Shown here piece after piece: positions 25,085 through 36,344 of a stretch of 64,000 nt of DNA. Below the pieces are notes generated by a model. That model did not search any database. It was not told where the DNA came from and saw only the letters and a program-made list of their open reading frames with translations. The DNA lies in NCBI RefSeq assembly GCF_034190915.1, contig NW_026947502.1:4758785-4822784 (forward strand). Reading direction: 5' to 3'. This stretch comes from Cavia porcellus. Its lineage: Eukaryota; Chordata; Mammalia; Rodentia; Caviidae. Both the position numbers and the translations under genes were made by a program. The stretch's first letter is position 1. The number at the start of each line of letters is the position of its first letter.

Positions 25085-26286
25085 AACAAAACACCCTAGA
25101 ATTTTTCTTCCCTAAAGCAGGTCAAGGAAACTCTAACCTCCTACCCTTACCCACAACCACACCCTCACTACCCCACCTTGGATTTGGCCATAAATTCTCT
25201 GAGCAACTTGCCTGGTAGACTTCCATTTCAGAAGGAGTCTTGCTCCAAAGCTTGAGGATGAAATCCTGAAGAATGGGGATGGGTGAGTCTTCTCTGGACT
25301 TCTTGGCCCTGTTAGACTTAAATCAAACCTCTTTTTGGTCCAACCACATTTCAACACAGTTGTCCATGCAATGCATGCTCTATAAAACCCCAGAACAGTG
25401 TTGAGGATTTCTGAGTAGCTGACACACAGAGGTTCCTGCAGAGTACCCCACCCAGAGAGGGCACCAAACCTCTGGCCTCTTCTGTACCCCACACTGTGCA
25501 TCTCTCCATCTTCCTCCTTGAGCATCCTTCATAGTAACCCAAAACCCATAAGAGTTCTACAAGTCACTTGAGAAAATTAATCGAATCTGAAGAGGGGATT
25601 GTGGGCAGCTTGGTGCACAGGTGGTGGTCAGCAGAGCAGGTGAAATGGCGTGGGGTATCCATCAGTAACTGCAGGGAGGAGGCACCCTGAGAACTGAGCC
25701 CTTAGCCTGTGGCTCTGAAGCTGCCTCTGGGCAGACGGTTCCAGAACTGAATGGGATCAGAGCTAGAGAAACCGACTGCTGGCTTGCTGATGCTGATAAG
25801 AAGAAATCCCCACATCTGTGTCACCCAGACGTCTTGCATGCTACTCCAGACTGCGCTATAGTCCATAATGGCCTCCAGCTAATGATCCTCCTGCCTCAGC
25901 TTTCTGAGTGCTGGGATGATAGGCCTGGCCAAAAAAGTCACTGATTTTCTAACAGGCCCCTGGAACATCTTTTCTTGAGCAGTTACTTAATAGTACACCT
26001 CAAAAGTTAGCAAGGAAAAAGAAAGCATTCAGCAATAGTGCCTCCAGCCTAAGAAAGCAGCTTTGGGAAACAGGAAGTGAGCTGCCGGTCTGTGGCAAGC
26101 CAGGACAGACCGTCCCAGGGCACTGGGTGGGAAGCTGGGACAGAGTGGGACAGAAGGCTTGATGGCTTGGCTTGTTGCTGGAACAACACGCATATGGACA
26201 AGAAAGGCCAGGCCCAAACACGAAGAAATCAAAACAGCCTTTTACAACCAACTTAGATGCTACATCCATCAGCTCTTTGTTGTGGT
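25085..26286. other. Mostly unique sequence with a reverse B1 remnant
   Basis: A diverged reverse B1 lies at about 25830-25935 (ctcctgcctcagctttctgag). The rest is unrecognised. Confidence 0.45.
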
Positions 26287-26298
26287 AAGCCAATTCTT

Positions 26299-26393
26299 TT
26301 TTTTTTTTTTTTTTTGCAGTACCGGGGATTGAACTCAGGACCTCGTGCTTGCCAGGCAGGTGCTTATGCCATTGAGCTAAATTCCTAGCCCCT
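26299..26393 (-). mobile_element. ID SINE with 12-bp target duplication
   Basis: A reverse ID flanked by aagccaattctt at 26287-26298 and 26394-26405. Confidence 0.9.
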
Positions 26394-26405
26394 AAGCCAA
26401 TTCTT

Positions 26406-27255
26406 AAGAAACAACTTAAAGGAGGCAGCACTCCTTTTGGCTCTGAATTTCAGTCCATGGTCATCATGGTGGAAGGGCCTGGCCCAGGAGAGCTGCTCAC
26501 TTCATGGTGGCAGGGAAGCAGAGAGGAAAAGAGCCAGAGGAAAGGGCTGGAGACCAGATGTATTCTCAGGGTCACACCCTACAACCCACTGCCTTTGAGC
26601 AGGCCCTGCCTGCTGAGGTTCCAGCATCCCGGTGATGGCATTGAATTCTGACCTCATCGATGGGTCCGTCTGCCGGTGCAGTCAGAGCTCAAGCCGTCCA
26701 GTCTCCCTCCCAAAGCGCCAGCTCTGAACGCTGAGCCTGGGGAGAGTGGGTAGATCTAAACCATAAGGGAAGGAATGTATGGATGCTTCCACCCTGGATC
26801 GGAATGTAGGGTTATCAGCTGCCTGATACACGTTAAGGTGGAGCTGGGGAAAGCTCCAGGGTTCCCGGCAAACAGGGTGGAAGCCAAAGACGCAGTTCAA
26901 GACTGAGGACGCGAAACACTGAGGTTTCAGAGTAAGCTCTGAGGTCTGAAAACAGACCCGAGAAAGGAGCTGCCATAAGCCGACGATGGAAAAGGGCCCC
27001 AGAAGTCGCAGGCAGTTAACACTGACTTCTTATGCATGGACATCTAAGGTCAATAAACCCAAGGGCTTCAATGTAAGAATCCTCTCTGGGGACGTGGACC
27101 ATAAGTGCTAAGAGCATGAAACCCAGAAATGACTGAGGCAGGGAAGGTGGGAAGAAAGTGTCCCCGCCCGCAGGGCATGGATTCTGCTGTGAGCACACCG
27201 TGCATGCAGAAGGCCTGATCCACGTATACTGCGAATGTTTAAATAAAGCAATACA
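26406..27255. other. Unique sequence without recognised features
   Basis: No gene, RNA or repeat is recognised. Confidence 0.45.
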
Positions 27256-27420
27256 AGCTGGGTGGGGCAGCACACACCTATAATCCCAGCATTCGGGAGA
27301 CTGAGGCAGGAGGATCCTTGCGAGTTCGAGACCAGCCTGGGCTACAAAGCAAGCTCAAGGCCAGCCTGAACTGCATAGTGAGACCCTGTCTCAAAAAGAC
27401 AAGAAAGAAAGAAAGAAAGA
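27256..27420 (+). mobile_element. B1-type SINE
   Basis: Complete B1 with internal duplication and a (AAAG)n tail, directly abutting an L1 fragment. Confidence 0.88.
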
Positions 27421-28440
27421 TTAAAAAGCTTCTACACAGCAAAGGAAACTGCCAACAAAGTAAGAGACAACCCAGGGTGTGACAAAACTGACAGAGGACT
27501 GCTATCTAGGGTATATAAAGAACTCAGAAAAAAATCGGACTGCCCAGAATAAAACACCTAATCAAAAATGGGCTCCTTGATTCGTACAGACACTTCTCAG
27601 AAGAAGTACAAATGGCCAATAAATGCGTAAAAAAATGTTCAGCATCTCTGGCCATCAGAGACATGAAAATGTAAAGGACACTGAGACTCACTCTAGAAAG
27701 AATCATTATCAGAAGAAATCAGGGCTGCAGGGAAAAGGAAGCTTCTACATTATTGTAGAGATGAACAACCACGGTGGACATCAACACATGCTTAAAAAGC
27801 TAAAACTAAACATCCCATTAGACCCAGCTGTTCCCCTTCTAGGTATCTTCTGGAAAGAGTTAAAGTCATCATGTTACAGTGACGCATGGATACCCATACT
27901 TACAGCCATGTAACTTATGATGGCTAAGCCTTGGAAGTGGCCTGTGTGTCCATCATCAGATAAATGGATAAAGAAAATGTAGTATTTATATAAGACCGAT
28001 TACTACTAGGCCACGAAGAAGTGTGAATGTGAATTTGTAGGAAATTGAATGCACCCTGAGACCATGATGTTAAGTGAAATAAATGACACACCAACTTAAA
28101 TATCATCATTTCTTATTTATGAGAAACTTAAAGTATAAATAATTTAGAGGGAAAAAAATTTTTAAATAGATAATAGGAAACATGGACACAGACCTTTTGC
28201 AAAAGGGACTGGACCGGGAATATAGCCCAGGCGCTCAGCGCCTGCTTGGCAAGCATGAGGTCATAAATTCGGTTCCCAGAACCAAAAAAAAAAAAAGGAA
28301 GAGGACCAAGCGGTGGAGGTGAGGAGAGAAGGGATGGGAAAGAGGAGGTAAAAATTTAAGGTTCTAGCTATGCATCAGCTCCCCTGGGAATGTCATCATT
28401 ATACACTGCGAACTGTTCTAATAAAGATAAAAATTAAAAA
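27421..28440 (+). mobile_element. L1 3' fragment (end of ORF2 and 3' UTR), interrupted by an ID SINE
   Basis: Strings such as 'aatcaaaaatgggctcc', 'acaaatggccaataaatg' and 'ccatcatcagataaatggat' match the 3' end of L1 ORF2. A purine-rich 3' UTR (28295-28360) and a short A-rich tail follow. Frame breaks show it is dead. An ID element lies at 28205-28300. Confidence 0.75.
28205..28300 (+). mobile_element. ID SINE inside the L1 3' end
   Basis: Core gggaatatagcccaggcgctc and B-box-like ataaattcggttccc, then an A tail. Confidence 0.75.
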
Positions 28441-28540
28441 AAATTATACAGCTGAGCGGCACAGCGTCTGCCTGGCAAGCTCAAGGTCCTGAGTTTGATC
28501 CCTGGTACCAAAAAAAAAAACAAAAAGAAAGAAAGAAAAT
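28441..28540 (+). mobile_element. ID SINE, 5'-truncated
   Basis: Starts at gctgagcggcacagcgtctg and ends with ggtaccaaaaaaaaaac. Confidence 0.78.
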
Positions 28541-28954
28541 GAAAACGTGTCAACATAACTTCAAGGGTCTCTAAGGGGCAGCTGCAAACAGCAAAGTTCA
28601 GCCTCAGAACCTGGTGTTTGCCAGGCCCAGAAGAGGCCGCACCAGCGGGGACGTGGGGACTTGGGGACATGGTCCATCTGGTCCTGGAGAACGTGCAAAG
28701 CCTGGGGTGGCAAGGAAGCAACTGCCCCTCACACCCACCCGCCCTTCCCCTCCCCGGCTGTCACAGGGAGCCCCAGCATGCCTGGGGCACGGTCCCTCCC
28801 TCTCCTCCGCGGCACAGACCCTGGTCACGGTGCAGCTCCAGCGGCCTCTCCTCCAGAAGGCTGGCAGGCTCTCCTCAGAACTCCCCACAGTCTGGGGTCA
28901 CCTCCGTCCAGAGGGCCTGAAGGATACCACTCTTGTTTCTGAATGGGATCCTCC

Positions 28955-29285
28955 ACTCCAGCAGCACTGGACACATCCAACCTTTATAATAGGTGCCACA
29001 ACCAAACTCCACGAACTAGACAGCTTAAAACATAGAAATACATTTCTCACCAAATCAAGCTGCCAGCAGGGCCCCACTTGCTCTGAAGTCTCCATGGGGC
29101 AATCACTGCCTGCTTCTTACAGCTTTCCGGGGGCTCCGGTGTTCCTTGGTGGAATCCTCCAACCTGTCTCCTGTCTCTTATATGGATGCTTGTCCTCGGG
29201 TTTAGGGCCCACCTGAGTAATCTAAGATGGTCTCATCTTGAGGTCCTCTATTTACATCTGCAAAGATTCCACCCCCAGCCCTACC
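28955..29285 (-). repeat. Old interspersed repeat, reverse copy of the 21-kb type
   Basis: Strings such as 'gacagcttaaaacatagaaa', 'tttagggcccacctgagtaa' and 'tttacatctgcaaagattcc' mark a widespread old mammalian repeat. The family name is left open. Confidence 0.45.
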
Positions 29286-29297
29286 CCACTCCCTTTT

Positions 29298-29545
29298 TTT
29301 TGAGTCAGGGTTTCGCTATGCAGTTTAGGCCAGCCTTGAATTCACTTTGTAGCCCAAACTGGCTTCAAACATGCAGCGATCCTCCTGTCTCAGCCTCCCA
29401 AGTGCTAGGATTACCAGGCATGTACTACCACACCCAGCAAAGATTTTCTTTTCTTTCTCTTTTTGTTTTGGTTCTGGGGATCAAACTCACAATCATTGCA
29501 CTTGCCAGACAAGCGCTTGTGCCACTGAGCTAAATCCCTGACCCC
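29298..29545 (-). mobile_element. B1 and ID SINEs, adjacent
   Basis: Reverse B1 at 29298-29440, then reverse ID at 29455-29545 with ggttctggggatcaaactc. Confidence 0.8.
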
Positions 29546-30312
29546 CAAGCAAAGATTTTTCAAATGAGATCTCATTCACAGGTTCTGGGACACAGGTACG
29601 TCTTCAGGAGGCCACCCTTTGATCTATGATTCCTGGTAAGTGGAAAATGACACCAGGACGTAGCATTTGTCATCCGTGGGGCATAAGCAGTTTCTTTTAG
29701 TGGAGATGAAACCACTATTCTTTAACACTTCAAGTTGAATACCGTAGTGAAAAACTATGACAAAAAGTAGCAGCCCAAAGCCAGGCTGAGGACACAACAT
29801 TGACAGGATTGTTGTTGTCCTCAATGTCACGACCACGCAGAAGGCTCTGTGACCACAGACTGTGGCCTTATTGTCTCTCCCCGGAAAGATCCTGAGGCCC
29901 AGGAGGTTGGGCGCTCAGGACACTGGAACATTGTGGCATTCTGTTAAAATTTTCCAGTTAGAAAAAGAAAGAACCCTTTTCCCCAGGAAGTTCTGTGACC
30001 ACCGCCAACAAAGGCGAAGACTGGAGAAGGAAGCAGAGGAAAAACAGCGTCACGTGTGAACCGTGACCGGGCACAGCATCCAGCCTCTTCGCTGAGAGAG
30101 AAACCCCAAGGGTGGGTGTCCAGAGACCACACAGGCCACGCAGAGCTCGCCCTCTTGCCCGGCACCTCCAACCCCATCTGAATTTTCTGGCTCCAGCCGT
30201 TCCTATCAGAACTGACGCCCTGCAGCGTTAATGTGGATTTTTGTGCTGTGAGCCACCTTACTCTCACATTCTTCCAATCAACAGCTGAGGAGGTCACCAG
30301 CAGTTTACATTT
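29546..30312. other. Unique sequence without recognised features
   Basis: No gene or repeat is recognised. Confidence 0.45.
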
Positions 30313-30323
30313 AAAAGTTCCAG

Positions 30324-30447
30324 CAGCCAGGCATGATGGTGCGCACCACTATAATCCCAGTACTCGGGAGTCTGAGGCAGGAGGATTGCCCTGCGTTTGA
30401 GGTCAGCCTGAACTACATGGTGAGACCCTGTCTCAAAATATATATAT
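30324..30447 (+). mobile_element. B1 SINE with 11-bp target duplication
   Basis: The flanking aaaagttccag copies lie at 30313-30323 and 30448-30458. The element lacks the internal duplication and ends in a TA-rich tail. Confidence 0.85.
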
Positions 30448-30687
30448 AAAAGTTCCAGGAAACCAACTTTCTCCACACATCACTCCCAGCCCCTAAAATC
30501 ATGGGACACAAACAACTTTAATCCACTGTAACATATCTAAGTTGCTTACTGATTCTGAACCCAGGGTGAAAGTCAAGTATATAGACAGTAACCTGTGACC
30601 TCACTTTGAAACAGAAAAATTAAAACGAGTCACTACCACTTGACAAATTGTTACTGGTTTATCAGTAGTTATGGAACACAAAGTATG

Positions 30688-30860
30688 TCTTCATCTGTTT
30701 GTGTTGCTATCACAAAACACCTGAGACTGGATGCTTTATAAGCTAAAGAAGTTACTGGGCTCATGACTCTGATGTCTGGAAGGTCCAAACAGCATTGTGT
30801 GGGTGCCTATTGAGGGCTTCCTTGCTCTCGTAGCATGATGGGGAATAAAAAAGAACAGAT
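30688..30860 (-). repeat. Old MaLR-LTR-like repeat
   Basis: Phrases such as 'caaaacacctgagactggat' and 'gggctcatgactctgatg' suggest an old LTR-type repeat read in reverse. Confidence 0.4.
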
Positions 30861-30901
30861 ACAGAATGTGTGAAAGAGAACAGGCCTGTGGCATGGCCTT
30901 G

Positions 30902-30904
<3 letters not shown>

Positions 30905-30943
<39 letters not shown>

Positions 30944-31200
30944 TACAGGGATCAAACCCGGAGTCACTCTACCACTGAGCTACATGCTCAGCTCAAGACA
31001 GGGTCTTGCTATGTAGCCCAGGCTGGTCTCAAACTTGCAGTGGATCTTCCCGATTCAGTCACCCAAGTGCACCACTACACCCAGCCTTCATTTATTGAGA
31101 CATGGCCCCACTACATTGCAGTGTTGGGTCTTGAACTTGGGATCCTCCTGCTCAGCTTCCTTCAGTGGGATTACAGGCCTGTGCCACTGTACCTGGCTAC
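30905..31200. repeat. (GT)n microsatellite, then reverse ID and B1 remnants
   Basis: About 18 GT units (30905-30941), a reverse ID (30943-30993) and two degraded reverse B1-like bodies to about 31198. Confidence 0.7.
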
Positions 31201-32095
31201 TGTGGTGCTCTTGCTTTGTGACAATCCACCCTGTGGGTACTGACTCAGTTCTGAGAAGCCTAACCTGCTCCCTTGAAGAGCCTGCCCCTGTGACCGACAC
31301 GCCTCTCCTGGGCTGCCCCTGCCAGAGGGGCTGTTACCTCCCAGCCTGTTATGCCTGGAACCAAGCTTCCAACTCTCAGGGCCTGCATCTGAGCCACACA
31401 GGCATGGCTCTCTTCTCATGCAGGTCAAGGTGACAAAGGTCCATATCAAGTGACAAACTATCACTTTATCAATATTTAGCAAAAAACTGCTCTGTCACCA
31501 CTGACGAGGACACAGCACCATCGCGTTCCTGGGAGCTTGAGCGAGCGTGGAAACTGGCTGAAAAGAGACCTGGGCCCACTCTGCACCCTGGACTCACTGT
31601 GAACGCCGGGACAAGTGCGCCCTGTACTGTGGATGACTGTGTCTCCTCAGAGACCGATTCCTCGTCCTCCTCCTCCTCATCATCATTCAGTGTCACCAAT
31701 TAGTACCCTGAGGGCTGTTAATGAAACCGTGCAATACTCACTTCACTGAAGAACTCATGGGGCAGGCAAGCAGATCTGGAACTGGACCTTCAGCTGCCTG
31801 TCCACCCCACAGCCACGCAGACCCCGGTGTGCCCCTCCCTCTAACACACCCCCACCCCACAGGGGCAGCTCAGTCCACTCCAACTCTCGGCCTTTTCCTA
31901 CAGCATGCATCAAATCATTTTCTGTTAACCAGCTCTCAGAATCAGTCAACAGGAAGCTGGCTAAGGTGTCTCCTAATTCTTCCCACTGAACCAAGCTGCT
32001 AAGCGGAAGCCAGTTAAGCATGGGATACTAGCACACACGAGCTGAGGGACCAGGCACCTCTGCAGCTCTGTCTTTCTTGAAAGGTGGAGGGCTTG
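31201..32095. other. Unique sequence flanking the provirus
   Basis: Nothing is recognised beyond a short run of CTC units near 31665-31685. Confidence 0.45.
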
Positions 32096-32100
32096 GGTAG
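32096..32100. repeat. Provirus target-site duplication, left copy (GGTAG)
   Basis: GGTAG immediately precedes the TG of the 5' LTR and is repeated exactly after the CA of the 3' LTR at 37746-37750. Confidence 0.8.
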
Positions 32101-32459
32101 TGCTAGATCCCCTGTCTGAGAGACAGCACAACCCTCATGGCCACGGTTCAAAGCTGTGTCCTGATGATGCACACCTCCTTCCCAGATGCCCCTATGGCTT
32201 CTCCCTCCCCAAAGTCTGCCAAAGCCCAGGAATGTAAAGGTTCACCCAGTCCCCTGCACTCTCACGAAATAAATCAGCTCACATCAGTGCCCAGAGCCCC
32301 CTCCCCATCAGAGGCTGTATCAGGCAGAGCCTGCCCTTTGTCTGCAGAGAGCCCCCACAGCCTTCTCTGTGGACTCCCTCTGTGCCCCCCTCTTTTCTAT
32401 CTAGTTGCCTCCTCTCTTTATTCTGCACTGCTCTAGATTGAGTACAAATCACTCAATCA
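32101..32459 (+). repeat. 5' LTR of the endogenous provirus
   Basis: The 359-bp copy aligns along its length to 37380-37745. A block of about 110 bp (from tgcccctatggcttctcc to tcacgaaataaatcagctc) is identical in both. Differences cluster near position 32125 and near 32385, where this copy lacks the attaaa polyadenylation-like hexamer present in the 3' copy. Confidence 0.87.
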
Positions 32460-33170
32460 GTTGATGCTGTGACGCCAGCAGTTGGAGGCTGCGTGGCTCC
32501 TGGGCGTCTGAAACGGGCCTTCATCTGGTCAGCTCCAAGGTGAGCCTCCCCTCTGCTCTACTTTGGGGTGCCTGTTGGAAATCATAGCCACGTCAGGATG
32601 TCCCCCTAGTACTCTACGTCCCTCTGGGACCCCACATGCCTCTCTGGTGACGACCAGAGAAGTCTGTTGGAACTACACTACTGCTCCTGGCTGCACCTCA
32701 CTGGACGGTGCTGATTCTCTGTCGTACAAACCCCCCCCCACACACACACACTACTTTTCTAATTCAAACACGGGGAACAATCCATCATTACCTGACAGAA
32801 CCACTCCTTTGGGCTGCACTTCGATACATTTGGGCTAAAACAAATTCTCAAGCCAAAGAAGCTCACATGAAGAGATTTACTTTTTACTACTGAAACAGCA
32901 AGTGGGGGTAAATAACTTATGTCCAGCTGTGGGCACGCCCTGACCTATTCCAAACCCGCAAGGCCTCCCAAATTCTTTTAACGCACTTCACAGGTCCTCC
33001 TCCTTTATCAGCTCGCCACTGTGACTCCTTTCTTGTTACTGAGATCCATAGATGAAATACCTCTGCGCCCTGTCTCATAACTCACACGGAGGCCCCTGCT
33101 CTCTCTCCCCCACCCCTGCCTCCTTCTTCCTCCTCCTCATCTGGAAGTTTCTCTGGAGGACCACACCCCT

Positions 33171-33610
33171 GTGAGCTCCTCCTGTTTACCCAGCTCTGCC
33201 CCTCCTCTCTCCCTGCCCATCACACTTGATCCTGAGATCCTCCTAAACTCTCATTTTATTTCCCAAGCAGCACCAAACATTCAGACTAAATTCAAAACCT
33301 CAGACCTTGGTCCTCAATCCCCCCAGGGAGACCTCTTACATATGGCTTTCCATGTCTTCATAGACAAAAACAGCAAAAACAGGATGACCTTAAAAAGGTT
33401 ACATGCCAAGACAGCCATAAAAAGTTGCATTCCAGGCTAAAATGCTAGGGCCAATTTATGGCCACAGCAGCTACAGCTGCAGTGAGCAGCACTTGGGGCT
33501 CCAGACAAAACACAAGCTGGCGGGGAAAAAAAAATCTAAAACCCCAAGCACCGCCCCCCTATCATGCTTCAAGTGCAACAGAAAAACAACACTGGACAGG
33601 AGCCTGCCCT
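33171..33610 (+). pseudogene. gag-like remnant (capsid end and one zinc-knuckle half)
   Basis: A frame of 89 codons from 33171 resembles the C-terminal capsid region of class I retroviral gag. In a following frame, a Cys-x2-Cys string at about 33560-33580 is what remains of a nucleocapsid zinc knuckle; the expected His and last Cys are missing. Stops and frame changes make it non-functional. Confidence 0.55.
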
Positions 33611-33689
33611 GACCTGTGGCCACAACTGGGAGCCCGTCCCATCCCTGTCCCCCACAGAGCGGGTCTGTCATCACCTTCCCCGGCCTCAC

Positions 33690-33706
33690 GGGGGGGGGGG
33701 GGGGGG
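33690..33706 (+). repeat. G mononucleotide run
   Basis: A run of about 17 G lies inside the degraded gag-pol interval. It could form a G-quadruplex and may vary in length or reflect assembly uncertainty. Confidence 0.85.
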
Positions 33707-34329
33707 CACACACCGCAGCCTGGGGCTCATCACCAGCTCATCTGCTCTGCATCGCTGCTGATGGGGATCGGTGGGGCTTGGGCCAGGGCCTCACCCAGGG
33801 ATCTCTCTCAGAGCCCCGAGTCTCACTGGACATCTTAGGTAAAACCTGTTTTCTTGCTGACATGGAGGCCACCCAGTGTCTTCCTGAGTTGTAAGGCCGA
33901 TGTTCTTGGTCTGCATCTCCATTGTGGGAGTTGACAGCCAACATACATGACCTCTGCAAACAAAACCTACTCCCTGCAGATTCCAAACCCTTTCCTTACA
34001 CACAGCTGTCCTATTGTCCCAGCCTGTCCTATACCTCTTGTTGATAGAAATTCTACTCCAAAAACTCAGTGTCTCTCACTCTCTCCCTCTCCCCCCGGTC
34101 TCACACTCCGACCCCACCGTCATAGCCCCCGACTCAGCCCTCGCCTGCCCGCTCCCTCATGGACCCTGCAGTCTGAGACACCTGCAGTCCCACTCGTGCC
34201 ACCCCCATTACCCCGCTGCTAATTCACCTCAGACACCCCTCAGCCTTCCCCTCTGTTCCCAGTACCCAGTGGCCCTAAACATCAACAGGGACTCAAACCT
34301 ATTACCCGCCCCTTGTTAACTAATGGGTC

Positions 34330-35160
34330 TCTAAAAGTCACTCACTCGCCTTATGACACCCTATTCACCCTGTCTTCAAACCCAGCAGCTCCTATCACCT
34401 AATGCAAGATCCCAGAGCCATCATCAGTACAGGAACCCAGTTCACCCGGGAGCCAAACCCTCACACTGCGCTGACTCGTGTTCCTCCACGGACCTCACTT
34501 TCCTGTGTTAGACTTAAACATACACTTCTCACTATTCCCTTACACCCACAATGCCAGACCTTCCCGCGTTTACATGGACGGATTCCGATGTCCTCAGTCC
34601 ACTCGACTAACACAGTGCTGCCCCAGGAATTCACAGACAGCCCTCACTTCTTTAGCCACGCCTCAGCCAGTGATCTTGCAACTATAAATCTACAACCCAG
34701 TACCCCCATTCGAGGCACAGATGACTTCTACTCTGCTCCCCTCCTGTGCCACAACAACACAACCCCAGCTGCTGACTCAGCTCTCTCTGTAGAGAAGCAC
34801 AAGGTCTCTCACTCCAAAGCTCAAGTCGCCTCACCAAAGCTCAAATACTTAGGCCTCGTGCTTACACTCAGCCCACGGTCCATAACCTCTGACCATAAGC
34901 TTCTCCTTCATGACTTACAGACACCAGTCACAAAACAACAAATACTCTCCTTCTTAGGCCTAGCAAACTTTTTCATCTCTGGATCCCCAACTTTGCTTCC
35001 TTAGCTCAGCCACCATGCCAAGCCTCTAAGGGCCTCTTTCAGAACCCCTAGACCCCACTATGCCATTGACACCACTCCCTTCACGAAGCTTAAGGAGGCC
35101 CTGCTTAGAGCCCCTCCACTCACACTCCCTAACCCTCTACAGCCTTTATTCTGTGCACTA
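34330..35160 (+). pseudogene. pol remnant: reverse transcriptase region
   Basis: A 200-codon frame (34402-35004) carries recognisable reverse-transcriptase landmarks in order: a Q-D-R-A-like block, an LPQ-x-F-like block, a degenerate active-site box, KYLG and FLGLANFF. The active-site box keeps two aspartates, but its conserved Tyr-Val is replaced by Gly-Thr, and the segment before LPQ is frame-shifted. The enzyme is dead. Homology continues past the stop near 35004 into the start of the RNase H region. Confidence 0.75.
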
Positions 35161-35970
35161 CAGCAGGTAAGGACAATGCAGCGGGAGTGCTGGGACACAG
35201 GGAGGGACCTTCCTTCCAGGCGGCAGTGGACCTCTCAAAACAGCCAGACTACAGTGAGGGGATGGCCTCCCCGCCTTCAGGCAATCGCAGCGACAGCCCT
35301 CCTCCAAAAAGTCCACTTTAGGACAGACATCACAGCCTACTCACCACACCGTGGAGGCGGTCTAATTGCTCACAAGACACTCCCAGCTCTGATGGCCCCG
35401 CACAACTACAACAAGCACATCTGACTCTACTACAAGGCCCCACTGTCACAGTCTCAGCCAGCAACACCCTCGATCCACCACCTTGCTGCCCGTTCCCACA
35501 GCAGACACAGCGACAGGTCCTCCGCACGACTGCACAGATGCTCTCCAGGTAATTCACGCTTCCCCCTCTGCTCCTGCCTGCAGCCCCTACAGAACCTCCA
35601 GCCCTCCCCATCGCCTGCTCAGTGGACTCCTCTGAGCTTATGTGCGGTAGACGTTTGTCTTACAAAGCTCGCCTCGCCTTCTGATCTTCCTCCCTTAGTG
35701 ACCACATTCCGGCTCTCTCGGTCCTCCGACACCTTCTTCCACAATACACAGATCTCTGCCTCCCTCAACCCTGTGAGGGACACACACCAGGCCCTCCTTT
35801 ATCTCCAGGAGATTTAATCTATATTAAAATTCCTAAGCCCACAGGTTCAACTGCAACTCTTCATCCTAAGAAAATCGGACCTGGTACACCTTGCTACTCC
35901 AGCTGCAGTAAAGGTAGAGGGGTTCCCACGCTGGTTTCACATCACCCAGAGGCAGAGGTGTCATCCGCTG
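35160..35970 (+). pseudogene. pol remnant: RNase H to integrase C-terminal region
   Basis: No long frame persists, but near 35800-35930 frames encode a GDLIYIK-like block and downstream ATPAAVKVEG, typical of the integrase C-terminal domain. The segment between reverse transcriptase and this block is shorter than expected, so much of RNase H and integrase is deleted. Confidence 0.55.
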
Positions 35971-36039
35971 CCTGGTAATCTCCATCCCAGACACACTAAA
36001 GGGACTGCACTCGGTATTCTCACAGCAGGAAAACGGGGA

Positions 36040-36340
36040 CACCGTGCCATGTGGGAGAAGAGCACTGCTATTTGTTAACCAGTTGGATACTGTAAAAGAC
36101 CAGGGACGAAACTCAAACAATTGGCAACTGGTACATAAAGCAGACAAGTGCTTTTCAAAATCTACCTGCTGGTCTTCATGGTGGGGACCCCTAGACACAT
36201 GGGCTCCCACCTTACTGCCATTATGGGTTCACTAATTATTATAATTGTTTGCTTTTTTGTCCCTGTGCCTTCAGGCTCCTCTCATGGTTTATCCAAGCCA
36301 GGATACAGGCGTTGACTACTGTTGTAATCAGGGGTTGTAC
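36040..36340 (+). pseudogene. env transmembrane-subunit remnant
   Basis: Near 36240-36335 a frame encodes a hydrophobic stretch followed by a PC-x(3)-LL-type segment and a basic-aromatic tail, as at the end of class I Env transmembrane subunits. The upstream surface subunit is missing and stops interrupt the frame. Confidence 0.45.
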
Positions 36341-36344
36341 ACAG

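Noticed and set aside
33458..33894. 126- and 92-codon frames around the G run as a host gene
   Set aside because: They lie inside the degraded provirus in shifting frames around a mononucleotide run and show no host-protein resemblance.
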